From positions 1 to 5,052 of the forward strand of contig JAFXOC010000306.1 of NCBI GenBank assembly GCA_017529085.1: 5,052 nt of DNA, given 5' to 3'. The DNA is from Selenomonadaceae bacterium. Its GTDB lineage: Bacteria; Bacillota; Negativicutes; Selenomonadales; Selenomonadaceae. A model generated the notes under the pieces. The model ran no database searches. It saw nothing but the letters and a program-made list of their open reading frames with translations, and had not been told where the DNA came from. This document shows, in pieces, positions 1 to 5,029 of the stretch (positions within the stretch are counted from its first letter, which is position 1; each line of letters begins with the position of its first letter). Both the position numbers and the translations under genes were made by a program.

Positions 1-88
1 ATTCTAAAGGAATATTTGAATTAGCAATACTGGTGTCGATATTCGCCTTGGCTAATAGATAAGCATCATAAAAATTTTTATTTTCTAT
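1..88 (-). repeat. Start of the shared tail module in the kinase gene (copy D, cut by the window edge)
   Basis: The kinase sequence from residue 306, IENKNFYDAY, matches IENKDFINAY of the AbiEii-like protein, eight of ten residues identical or similar. It is followed by a spacer of similar length (19 residues seen, against 18 before the FIKEVV segment). This lies beyond the usual end of HipA-like kinases. The rest of the module is outside the window. Confidence 0.55.
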
Positions 89-1003
89 GCGTTTGTCTAT
101 TGTTATTTCTCGTTCTTTTAACAAATTTGACGAATAATCAAGAATCCTTGTTTTCCTCTCCCCTATCATTGTCTTATAAAAATTTTTTTGTAGATTGCTT
201 ATAAACGGAGTTTCATCTATAATTCTACCGATTTTATTCAGACTGATTTTAGGTAAAATTCTTAAAAGCGCTTTGTTACATTCTTTATTGGCAAGCGAGG
301 AAATAAAATCATAATAACGAATACGATTGTTATTCACTCTTATTGCCGATGTAGGTATGTCAAATATTCGTAAATCCATTTCATTCCCATCAGTCAGCGT
401 TTTCTTCATAATGTCAACATCTGCTTGCGGATATAAGCTACTTCCGCAATCGTATATAGGGGCAAGACTTACTTCGTCTGTTTCTGCGTTATATAGGAAT
501 CCCCAATTTCCGTTGTGTCTATCCCAATTTCCGATTAACGCATCGACAATAAACATATCCCAGAAATGTTCTTGTAGTTTGATAGGATCTAAAATACTTT
601 GATTTTCAAAAGTTTCAAGAATATATTTCAGTTCCGTACCGTAACCATTATTTTCGGAATCAATAATTTGATTTTTGAATGAAGCGAAATCTTGTAAAAC
701 AATCCCCGGTCTTGTAAAATCATGACAAGCAACTACTATTTTTTCCTTGTCCTTGCTTTTATATGTACCGATAAGTGTTTTTTGAGCAGGAATACCGATA
801 CTCTCAAAAATTTTGCATCCTAAATATTCTGAAAAACAACTATTTGAATAACTCATATCTTTATTTTGTTTCGCAAAAGAAGGGAATTTGAGCATATATA
901 ATTCGTTATTGTATATAACTGATATTTTCTTGCCGTTTGCCCCACCGTAACTCTTTCTCCGATGTTCTGCATTTGTAAAATCTATAATTTCCACGCTAAT
1001 CAT
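1..1003 (-). CDS. HipA/CtkA-like serine/threonine kinase, 3' end outside the window
   Basis: I read 334 codons in one open frame that runs off the left edge. Residues 18-25 (SYGGANGK) fit the nucleotide-binding loop of the HipA fold and Lys39 in YMLKFP the ATP-binding lysine. Residues 158-168 (GNWDRHNGNWG) carry the catalytic Asp161 and Asn166, and Asp185 in IYDCGSS fits the metal-binding Asp. All key kinase residues are present, so it should be active. It has no separate HipB-like DNA-binding partner and matches the stand-alone HipA-like/CtkA kinases common in Firmicutes; members phosphorylate proteins and can be toxic. The ATG at 1003 overlaps the stop of the upstream small gene by 8 bases, so the two are probably translationally coupled. 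Kinase-like sequence ends near residue 295. Residues 306-315 (IENKNFYDAY) closely match the start of the tail of the AbiEii-like protein (IENKDFINAY), so a tail module probably follows. The kinase assignment is firm; the biological target is unknown. Confidence 0.9.
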   Translation of the reverse strand, partial: MISVEIIDFTNAEHRRKSYGGANGKKISVIYNNELYMLKFPSFAKQNKDMSYSNSCFSEYLGCKIFESIGIPAQKTLIGTYKSKDKEKIVVACHDFTRPGIVLQDFASFKNQIIDSENNGYGTELKYILETFENQSILDPIKLQEHFWDMFIVDALIGNWDRHNGNWGFLYNAETDEVSLAPIYDCGSSLYPQADVDIMKKTLTDGNEMDLRIFDIPTSAIRVNNNRIRYYDFISSLANKECNKALLRILPKISLNKIGRIIDETPFISNLQKNFYKTMIGERKTRILDYSSNLLKEREITIDKRIENKNFYDAYLLAKANIDTSIANSNIPLE

Positions 1004-1235
1004 CTTCTTTCATTCTTAAATGCTTTTTGCGAATATAATTCGCTTGCGCAGGACTTATTAACTGTTCGACTTCCGCAACATTTATGTCCGATTGCAATTC
1101 GCAAAAATCCGCATCCCATAAAGTATATTCTTCGTCAGAATCGATTTTATCCCACGCTATCGCCATTCTTTTTATTGATTTTACTAAGAAATCAGGTATA
1201 TTATCCTCAAGATATGATTGATTATCTTTATTCAT
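996..1235 (-). CDS. Small acidic partner protein of the HipA-like kinase (79 aa), possible antitoxin
   Basis: The predicted protein is short, acidic and soluble, with no membrane segment or signal peptide. It contains a central WDADFCELQSDINVAEVEQL segment and a basic end (YIRKKHLRMK). I chose the ATG at 1235 because an AGAGG lies 8 bases upstream. The TTG three bases earlier is in frame but sits too close to that site. The gene is the first of a two-gene operon and its stop overlaps the kinase start by 8 bases. From memory, similar small proteins occur immediately upstream of HipA/CtkA-like kinases in Firmicutes, but I cannot name a domain family. The position fits a regulator or antitoxin of the kinase. 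I see no helix-turn-helix, so if it is an antitoxin it probably acts by protein binding rather than as a classical HipB-type repressor. Reality of the gene is well supported; its function is inference. Confidence 0.78.
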   Translation of the reverse strand: MNKDNQSYLEDNIPDFLVKSIKRMAIAWDKIDSDEEYTLWDADFCELQSDINVAEVEQLISPAQANYIRKKHLRMKEDD

Positions 1236-1269
1236 CAATGTAACCTCTATCTTAACTGTTCTTGCTTTA

Positions 1270-1297
1270 ATTATACATTATTTCATAAAAAAGACAA
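1270..1297 (-). promoter_or_regulatory. Sigma-A-type promoter for the small protein/kinase operon
   Basis: On the minus strand a perfect TATAAT (1270-1275) is preceded by TTGTCT (1292-1297, four of six consensus bases) with a 16-base spacer. It lies just downstream of the hairpin of the previous operon and about 35 bases before the start of the small gene, so it would drive the small protein and the kinase together. No clear operator palindrome is seen over it. Confidence 0.65.
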
Positions 1298-1309
1298 CTG
1301 AAAAACTAT

Positions 1310-1338
1310 AAAATCCCGTCCATTGTGGACGGGATTTT
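1310..1338 (-). terminator. Intrinsic terminator, hairpin copy A
   Basis: A 13-base perfect stem (AAAATCCCGTCCA paired with TGGACGGGATTTT) closes a three-base loop. On the minus strand the GC-rich part is followed by TTTTATAGTTTTT. It starts 6 bases after the stop of the AbiEii-like gene. The A-rich and T-rich flanks would let it work in both directions. The 29 bases are identical to copies B and C. Confidence 0.85.
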
Positions 1339-1632
1339 TATATCTTATTGTGTATCTTGCTTTGTATTTTCTACTGTTTCAACCTGTGCGGTTTCTTTTG
1401 CTCTACGATATTCTTCAGTCTTTTGTGCATTTTCAAACAGTCTTACCGAAAATTCCGTTGTTTCGTGTTCAATGGAAGTCACAGCATCGGCAGCCTCTCT
1501 TATTGCCTTTAAATCTGCACCATGAATCTTTACCACTTCTTTTATAAACTGCTGTCCTCTGTATTTAGAAGAAATATTTTCGGTAAAGTCAATGCTTTGG
1601 TAAGCATTTATAAAATCTTTATTTTCGATATA
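1310..1632 (-). repeat. Tail module plus hairpin, copy A (AbiEii-like gene)
   Basis: Codons from about residue 217 to the stop, plus the hairpin, correspond to copy B: NAY then FIKEVVKIHGA, TEF, KTEEYRRA, TAQ and a polar end, then the identical hairpin. The spacer between NAY and HGA is three residues longer than in copy B. In the final TEF...AQ block I count 12 of 25 residues identical to copy B. Confidence 0.75.
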
Positions 1633-2280
1633 ATTTTCAACATTTTTTTCTTTATTTATTGTGAAATCATCAAGCAAGCCTATTTTTTCATACATCTCAA
1701 GAAAGCTCGTTAGAAGTTTATCAGAATTTATAAGCGAATCGTTTTGAGTGTTTACTATATAATCAAATTGTTCTAATCCTTTATAAGCCAACGCATCTTT
1801 TATATTTAAAATAGTTTGTTCAGTCAATTCTACAAAATAGTTATTACATATAAATGATAAATCATAAAGATCACGAGAACTATACGCCAACGCTTTCATT
1901 TGCGCTAAACGATTTATACTATAAACTTGAATACCGTTTTTTTCTGTGTATTCTGACGGGTTGATTTCTTTTCGTCTATATGATACTTCTACTTTCAAAG
2001 GTCTACTATCGTTACCGTAGTTAATAAATCCCCTTTTAACCGTTGCTGTATCCTTTGCAATCCTAAAGGTATAAGTTTGCAACTGACAAAATTTTTTTAT
2101 ATATGGTTTTATATCTTCCTTAGTAGCATCTAAGTCAATATCTTCTGAAAAACGATTTAAATTATAGCATTTAGCAAGCGCCGTACCACCTTTTAAAATA
2201 TATCCTTTTGTATTCTTATTTAAAAATTGAAGAAAGCTGTCAATGGTTTTCCCATGTTCTTCCTGCCATTCATATTCCAT
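1345..2280 (-). CDS. AbiEii/AbiGii-type nucleotidyltransferase with a C-terminal tail module (311 aa)
   Basis: Residues 1-205 form an AbiEii-type nucleotidyltransferase. GGTAL at 31-35 and RFSEDIDLD at 43-51, with Asp47 and Asp49, make the Gly-Gly...Asp-x-Asp metal-binding motif. Glu98 in KVEVSYR is the likely third carboxylate, and the segment with Lys129 and RDLYDL (136-141) fits the conserved helix of the family. AbiEii toxins act in abortive infection and toxin-antitoxin systems; related enzymes modify tRNA or proteins with nucleotides. Residues from about 213 to the end are not part of that fold: IENKDFINAY, FIKEVVKIHGA (245-255), TEFSVRLF (275-282) and EEYRRAKETAQ match the tail of the primase. 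The ATG at 2280 overlaps the upstream gene by 11 bases and has AAAGGAG 10 bases before it, inside that gene. A terminator follows directly. The enzyme family is clear; substrate and phage target are unknown. Confidence 0.9.
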   Translation of the reverse strand: MEYEWQEEHGKTIDSFLQFLNKNTKGYILKGGTALAKCYNLNRFSEDIDLDATKEDIKPYIKKFCQLQTYTFRIAKDTATVKRGFINYGNDSRPLKVEVSYRRKEINPSEYTEKNGIQVYSINRLAQMKALAYSSRDLYDLSFICNNYFVELTEQTILNIKDALAYKGLEQFDYIVNTQNDSLINSDKLLTSFLEMYEKIGLLDDFTINKEKNVENYIENKDFINAYQSIDFTENISSKYRGQQFIKEVVKIHGADLKAIREAADAVTSIEHETTEFSVRLFENAQKTEEYRRAKETAQVETVENTKQDTQ

Positions 2281-2695
2281 TGTGTGAATACTCCTTTCCC
2301 TTTAAAAAATTTACCCATTTCATCATATACTCTTTACCGACAAAATCTTTTATTTCTCGCCAATATGGTAAATTTTTCATTTTATATATTTTTTCAAAAA
2401 TTTCCTTATCATATTTATCGTTATCAATATAACAATCTCTCATACCTTGAAGCACGGGAAAATTTCTATCTTCCAATAAATCAAGAATCGCTCTTATATG
2501 ATTAGCCGTCTTGCAAGCCTCGCCTTTTCTCATTGGAACGGAACAATTTTCTTCAATTCCGTAATCTCCAAAAAAACTGTTCTTTGTTTCTCGAATATCC
2601 GGCATTTCCCAGTTTAAAGAAGATTGATGCCAATCTCCCTGTGTATCAAGAGTACAAGTCAAATTCAAAGCATAAACCCCGGTAATATATTTCAT
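2270..2695 (-). CDS. Unrecognised 141-aa protein, first gene of the AbiEii-like operon, candidate antitoxin or partner
   Basis: I do not recognise a named domain. The protein is soluble, without a signal peptide or transmembrane helix. The N-terminal half contains GDWHQSSLNWE and FFGDYGIEE; the middle, ANHIRAILDLLE, looks helical; the C-terminal part has YWREIKDFVGKEYMMKWVNF. It is not an AbiEi-type antitoxin: I see no N-terminal winged helix and it is shorter than that family. The ATG at 2695 has GAAGGTG 7 bases upstream (2703-2709) and an extended -10 promoter further up. Its last 11 bases overlap the start of the nucleotidyltransferase gene, so the two are very likely co-translated. From memory, similar proteins sit beside AbiEii-like genes in other Firmicutes. 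Antitoxin or accessory subunit is the simplest guess from position alone; no sequence motif proves it. Confidence 0.82.
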   Translation of the reverse strand: MKYITGVYALNLTCTLDTQGDWHQSSLNWEMPDIRETKNSFFGDYGIEENCSVPMRKGEACKTANHIRAILDLLEDRNFPVLQGMRDCYIDNDKYDKEIFEKIYKMKNLPYWREIKDFVGKEYMMKWVNFLKGKEYSHNGI

Positions 2696-2746
2696 TTCTA
2701 TACACCTTCAAAATTTCTTAAATGTTGCCAAATATATTTTGTGAAA

Positions 2747-2775
2747 ATTATATCATTTTTTCTTTCTCAACTCAA
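2747..2775 (-). promoter_or_regulatory. Extended -10 promoter for the 141-aa protein/AbiEii-like operon
   Basis: On the minus strand TTGAGT (2770-2775) and TATAAT (2747-2752) are separated by 17 bases, with TGA directly before the -10 box giving the TGn extension. This is the best promoter in the window. It begins about 17 bases after hairpin B and leaves a leader of about 45 bases before the start codon, in which I see no strong secondary structure. Confidence 0.75.
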
Positions 2776-2791
2776 TAAATACATCTAAAAT

Positions 2792-2826
2792 TATAAAATC
2801 CCGTCCATTGTGGACGGGATTTTATA
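2792..2826 (-). terminator. Intrinsic terminator, hairpin copy B
   Basis: This is the same 29-base hairpin as copies A and C, here extended by TATA on both sides to a 16-base perfect stem with a three-base loop. It begins 2 bases after the primase stop codon, and the shared core begins 5 bases after it. On the minus strand it is followed by an AT-rich stretch, TTTTATAATTTTAG. It separates the primase unit from the next operon. Confidence 0.85.
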
Positions 2827-3092
2827 TCTTATCTTGTATTTTCTTCCGTTTTGCCTTGCGCTTCTTCAAACGCTTTTCTGTATTCCTTTGTCTTTAAGGT
2901 ATCGTTTAAAAATATCGCCACAAACTCTGTCGGCTTATCATCCGTATTGGCTACGACTTGAATAGCATCGTGTAGCGTTTTAGTTTCCGCACCGTGTTCT
3001 TTTATGACATCTTTCATAAATTTTAAGTGAGAGTTTTCGCCGTATAGTTTTTTTGAAGTATCATAGGCGTTGGATAAATCGTTTTGTTTTAG
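2795..3092 (-). repeat. Tail module plus hairpin, copy B (primase gene)
   Basis: Codons for LKQNDLSNAY, FMKDVIKEHGA, TEFVAIFLNDTLK and KEYRKAFEEAQ, the stop, and the hairpin. This copy spans the whole module and serves as the reference for the others. The module is about 87 residues, largely helical and charged, with no cysteine. Confidence 0.75.
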
Positions 3093-4652
3093 ATATTTTT
3101 GATACTTTTGCGCCGTATCAATAAATTCCTTATCGACATATTCTTCTAAATCAATTTTATCGTCCCAAACTTCCCCTTTTACTACATATAAGTTATCTGC
3201 ATCGTACATATCAATCCATTCGCCACCATTTTCAACATAAAATTCTTTTTTTTCATTGGATAATTCTCTTTCCGGCGCTCGAACATAAAATTTATCTACA
3301 ATGTTATCTTCATTTATTTCTGATTCAATTTTTAGCGCAAGCGTTTGAGCATCACCTCGCCCTGCGTAAAATTCCGTGCCTTGTCCCGCTGCAAAAGAAT
3401 TATCATAAGCGTATTTTTCTCCGTCAATTTCCGCTATCTCCATTTCGCCATAAGTGCTACCGTCAAATTGATCGCTGAAAGAACGACAATAACTTTTAAA
3501 AAATTCCTCCGCAATCGCCTCTGTCAAAATCTTAGGCTCTTTGGCTTCTTGCCTGTTGTTTTCTACTTCATTCATTTTGGATTTCTCCTTAAAATTCACT
3601 TTGTTTTTAGAATCAAATATTTTTGTTATTCGATCCCTTACAAATCGAACATGGTTTTTAAAACCGTCCGAATCTTTTACCAATCTTTCATTTGCGTCCT
3701 TATAGTTCCCGTTTATATTGGAACATACAAAGGGGATTTTTTCTTTATGTAGCTTCTCGCCTAGCTTTGTCATGGCTTTTTTCCCTGTTTCATCATTGTC
3801 GGGACATATTATAAGCGGATTTTTAGGTGGATTCTTTTTACATTCGTTGACAAACAAATCGACATTGGCGGCAGAACCTAACGCCACGGCTTCGCCTCCG
3901 GCTACCATAATGCTCATAGCGTCAATTTCCCCTTCGGTTATAAAAACGGGAGAATTTGCTTTCCAAAGCGCTTCCTCATTGAAAATTCTAACCTTCCCTA
4001 CTTTGATTTTTGCATATTTCTTTTCCGTATCGCTTAAATTTTCCTTCGTGCTTCTAGCTAAGTAGCTGTGTTCGGAAGTGGGAATTATCAATCTTGGAGT
4101 AGGCTTTATTTTTTTTTTCGTTTCCTCGTCTAACTTAGGGTTTATCCATTCAGGCACAAATCCTAAATGAAATCTTTTTATAACTTCTTCCGAAAGACCT
4201 CTCTTTTTGGCATAATCTGTTTGATTTATTTGACTTTCGGCTTTTTTAAAAAAAGAGGTTAATTCTAATTCGTTTTCCTTTTTTTCTTCTTTTTCGATTA
4301 TGGAAGTTTGCTTTTTTTGTACTACGCTTTTATGGTTATCCTCGTTCCCGTAGTCATTTACATTTATACCTAAAACACGATAAGTCGTTTCAAAAATGGT
4401 TTTGTAATCGTTTTTAGGTATACCGTATTGCATACGAATTACATCAAAAATATCTCCATGTTCGCCGCAGCCAAAACAATAAACGGTGTTGTTGTTTTTA
4501 TTGAATGTCATACTTGGGTTAGAATCGTTATGATCCGCAGAAAGACAAGAAAAATTTTTCTTCGTGTTTATGCCCTGCGATTGAAGATACCATTCAAGCA
4601 TACCTTTAGCTTCTTCTTTTATCCGCAACATTTCTTCTTTTGACATTATCAT
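2829..4652 (-). CDS. Stand-alone CHC2/TOPRIM DNA primase of a mobile element with C-terminal tail (607 aa)
   Basis: Numbering is from the ATG at 4652. Cys36, His41, Cys59 and Cys62 (CLSADH ... CFGC) form a CHC2-type zinc finger. A primase core follows with YAKKRGLSEEVIKRFHLGF (about 147-165). The TOPRIM domain has Glu240 in ITEGEIDA and Asp285/Asp287 in CPDNDETG, followed by KDANERL. This is a complete set of primase catalytic residues. No helicase domain follows, unlike phage gp4-type enzymes, which fits a plasmid or conjugative-element primase making RNA primers on transferred strands. Residues about 377-500 are a domain I do not recognise (with EFYAGRGDAQTLA and FYVENGGEWIDMYDADNLYVV). Residues about 521-607 are the shared tail. 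Start: AGGTGG (4658-4663) lies 5 bases before the ATG at 4652 and 11 before the ATG at 4646; either is possible. A GTG at 4661 lies within this site and is unlikely. The gene is monocistronic between promoter and hairpin B. Confidence 0.9.
   Translation of the reverse strand: MIMSKEEMLRIKEEAKGMLEWYLQSQGINTKKNFSCLSADHNDSNPSMTFNKNNNTVYCFGCGEHGDIFDVIRMQYGIPKNDYKTIFETTYRVLGINVNDYGNEDNHKSVVQKKQTSIIEKEEKKENELELTSFFKKAESQINQTDYAKKRGLSEEVIKRFHLGFVPEWINPKLDEETKKKIKPTPRLIIPTSEHSYLARSTKENLSDTEKKYAKIKVGKVRIFNEEALWKANSPVFITEGEIDAMSIMVAGGEAVALGSAANVDLFVNECKKNPPKNPLIICPDNDETGKKAMTKLGEKLHKEKIPFVCSNINGNYKDANERLVKDSDGFKNHVRFVRDRITKIFDSKNKVNFKEKSKMNEVENNRQEAKEPKILTEAIAEEFFKSYCRSFSDQFDGSTYGEMEIAEIDGEKYAYDNSFAAGQGTEFYAGRGDAQTLALKIESEINEDNIVDKFYVRAPERELSNEKKEFYVENGGEWIDMYDADNLYVVKGEVWDDKIDLEEYVDKEFIDTAQKYQKYLKQNDLSNAYDTSKKLYGENSHLKFMKDVIKEHGAETKTLHDAIQVVANTDDKPTEFVAIFLNDTLKTKEYRKAFEEAQGKTEENTR
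3573..3590 (-). promoter_or_regulatory. Strong internal ribosome binding site and ATG inside the primase gene
   Basis: On the minus strand AAGGAG (3585-3590) is followed after 9 bases by an in-frame ATG (3573-3575). Translation from here would give a 248-residue protein made only of the unknown middle domain and the tail, without zinc finger or TOPRIM. The site falls exactly in the low-complexity, charged linker between the primase half and the second half. It could be a functional second start or the scar of an old gene fusion. Plasmid primases with in-frame alternative starts (RP4 TraC, ColIb Sog) are known. Confidence 0.5.
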
Positions 4653-4676
4653 AAAAACCACCTACTTTAGACTGGC

Positions 4677-4705
4677 ATTATATTTATAAGAATAGCTTAC
4701 AGGAA
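4677..4705 (-). promoter_or_regulatory. Probable promoter of the primase gene
   Basis: A perfect TATAAT on the minus strand (4677-4682) lies about 25 bases before the start codon. The -35 is poor: TTCCTG at 4700-4705 with a 17-base spacer, or TTTCCT with 18. Either the promoter is weak or it needs an activator. It is the only good -10 between hairpin C and the gene. Confidence 0.45.
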
Positions 4706-4748
4706 ATCGAAAGTGAAATATTACGGTTTTTCTTGATTTTTCCATAAA

Positions 4749-4777
4749 AAAATCCCGTCCATTGTGGACGGGATTTT
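4749..4777 (-). terminator. Intrinsic terminator, hairpin copy C
   Basis: The 13-base perfect stem with a three-base loop is identical over 29 bases to copies A and B. On the minus strand the downstream arm ends in a run of seven T (TTTTTTT), the best T-tract of the three. It begins 5 bases after the stop codon of the tail remnant, so the terminator was kept although the gene before it is broken. Confidence 0.85.
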
Positions 4778-4884
4778 ATATCCTACATTGTATATTCTTG
4801 CGCTTTGTCTTGCTCATTCTCAAACGCTTCTCTATATTGTTCTGACTTTAAGGTATCGTTCAAAAGTTTAGCCGAAAACTCTGT
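4749..4884 (-). repeat. Tail module plus hairpin, copy C (partial, behind the truncated kinase)
   Basis: Only the last third of the module (from TEF) and the hairpin remain. Protein identity to copy B is 19 of 33 residues by eye count. The left-hand break of homology coincides with the junction to kinase sequence at about 4884-4887. Confidence 0.75.
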
Positions 4885-5029
4885 TGATATAACTCAATTC
4901 ATTGTTTTTTTCTCTTATGGGATCAGGAAACTTTACCATATAATATCGCCCTTCATATACAATACGCTTCTTGACTTCAGAACCGCCAAAAGTGTTTACT
5001 ACCTCTTTGCAATCTGTTAAATCAATCAT
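4783..5029 (-). pseudogene. Truncated second HipA/CtkA-like kinase joined out of frame to a tail-module end
   Basis: From the ATG at 5029 (AAGGGAG 8 bases upstream) the frame reads 53 codons to a TAA at 4868-4870. The product matches the N-terminus of the kinase at the left end: IDLTDCKEV against IDFTNAEHR, FGGSEVKK against YGGANGKK (binding loop), YYMVKFP against LYMLKFP (ATP lysine) and ELSYIN against DMSYSN. Homology stops at about residue 49. From about 4884 leftwards a different frame, one base off, encodes TEFSAKLLNDTLK ... QYREAFENEQ and ends at a TAG (4783-4785). That is the last third of the tail module, closest to the primase tail (by my eye count 79 of 102 bases identical). An internal deletion that removed most of the kinase and the start of its tail explains this. 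The catalytic residues are missing, so no kinase activity is expected. A join between different strains in an assembly would look the same. Confidence 0.82.

Noticed and set aside
1236..1238. TTG start for the small kinase partner
   Set aside because: The AGAGG is only 5 bases from the TTG but 8 from the ATG directly after it, and ATG is the better codon.
1239..1344. Riboswitch or small RNA in the intergenic regions
   Set aside because: The gaps are 106-133 bases and are filled by hairpin, promoter and ribosome binding site. I see no further structured element.
3345..3752. Open frame of 135 codons on the plus strand
   Set aside because: It lies wholly opposite the primase, has no ribosome binding site, and encodes a low-complexity Phe/Ile/Arg-rich product typical of the antisense of an acidic/lysine-rich gene.
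4653..4661. GTG start for the primase at 4661
   Set aside because: The GTG lies inside the AGGTGG ribosome binding site that serves the ATG at 4652 or 4646, and nothing upstream would serve it.
1310..4777. CRISPR array or integron attC sites formed by the three hairpins
   Set aside because: The copies are 1.4-2 kb apart with genes between them. The stems are perfect, with a three-base loop and T-rich flanks, as in terminators. They lack the bulged bases and the R'/R'' core sites of attC, and no integrase is seen.
4862..4890. Programmed frameshift joining the kinase start to the tail
   Set aside because: There is no slippery heptamer or downstream structure at the join, and about 280 kinase residues would be missing in any case. 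A deletion is simpler.
4805..5020. Open frame of 71 codons on the plus strand at the right end
   Set aside because: It is antisense to the truncated kinase and tail remnant, which have recognisable homology and a good ribosome binding site on the minus strand.
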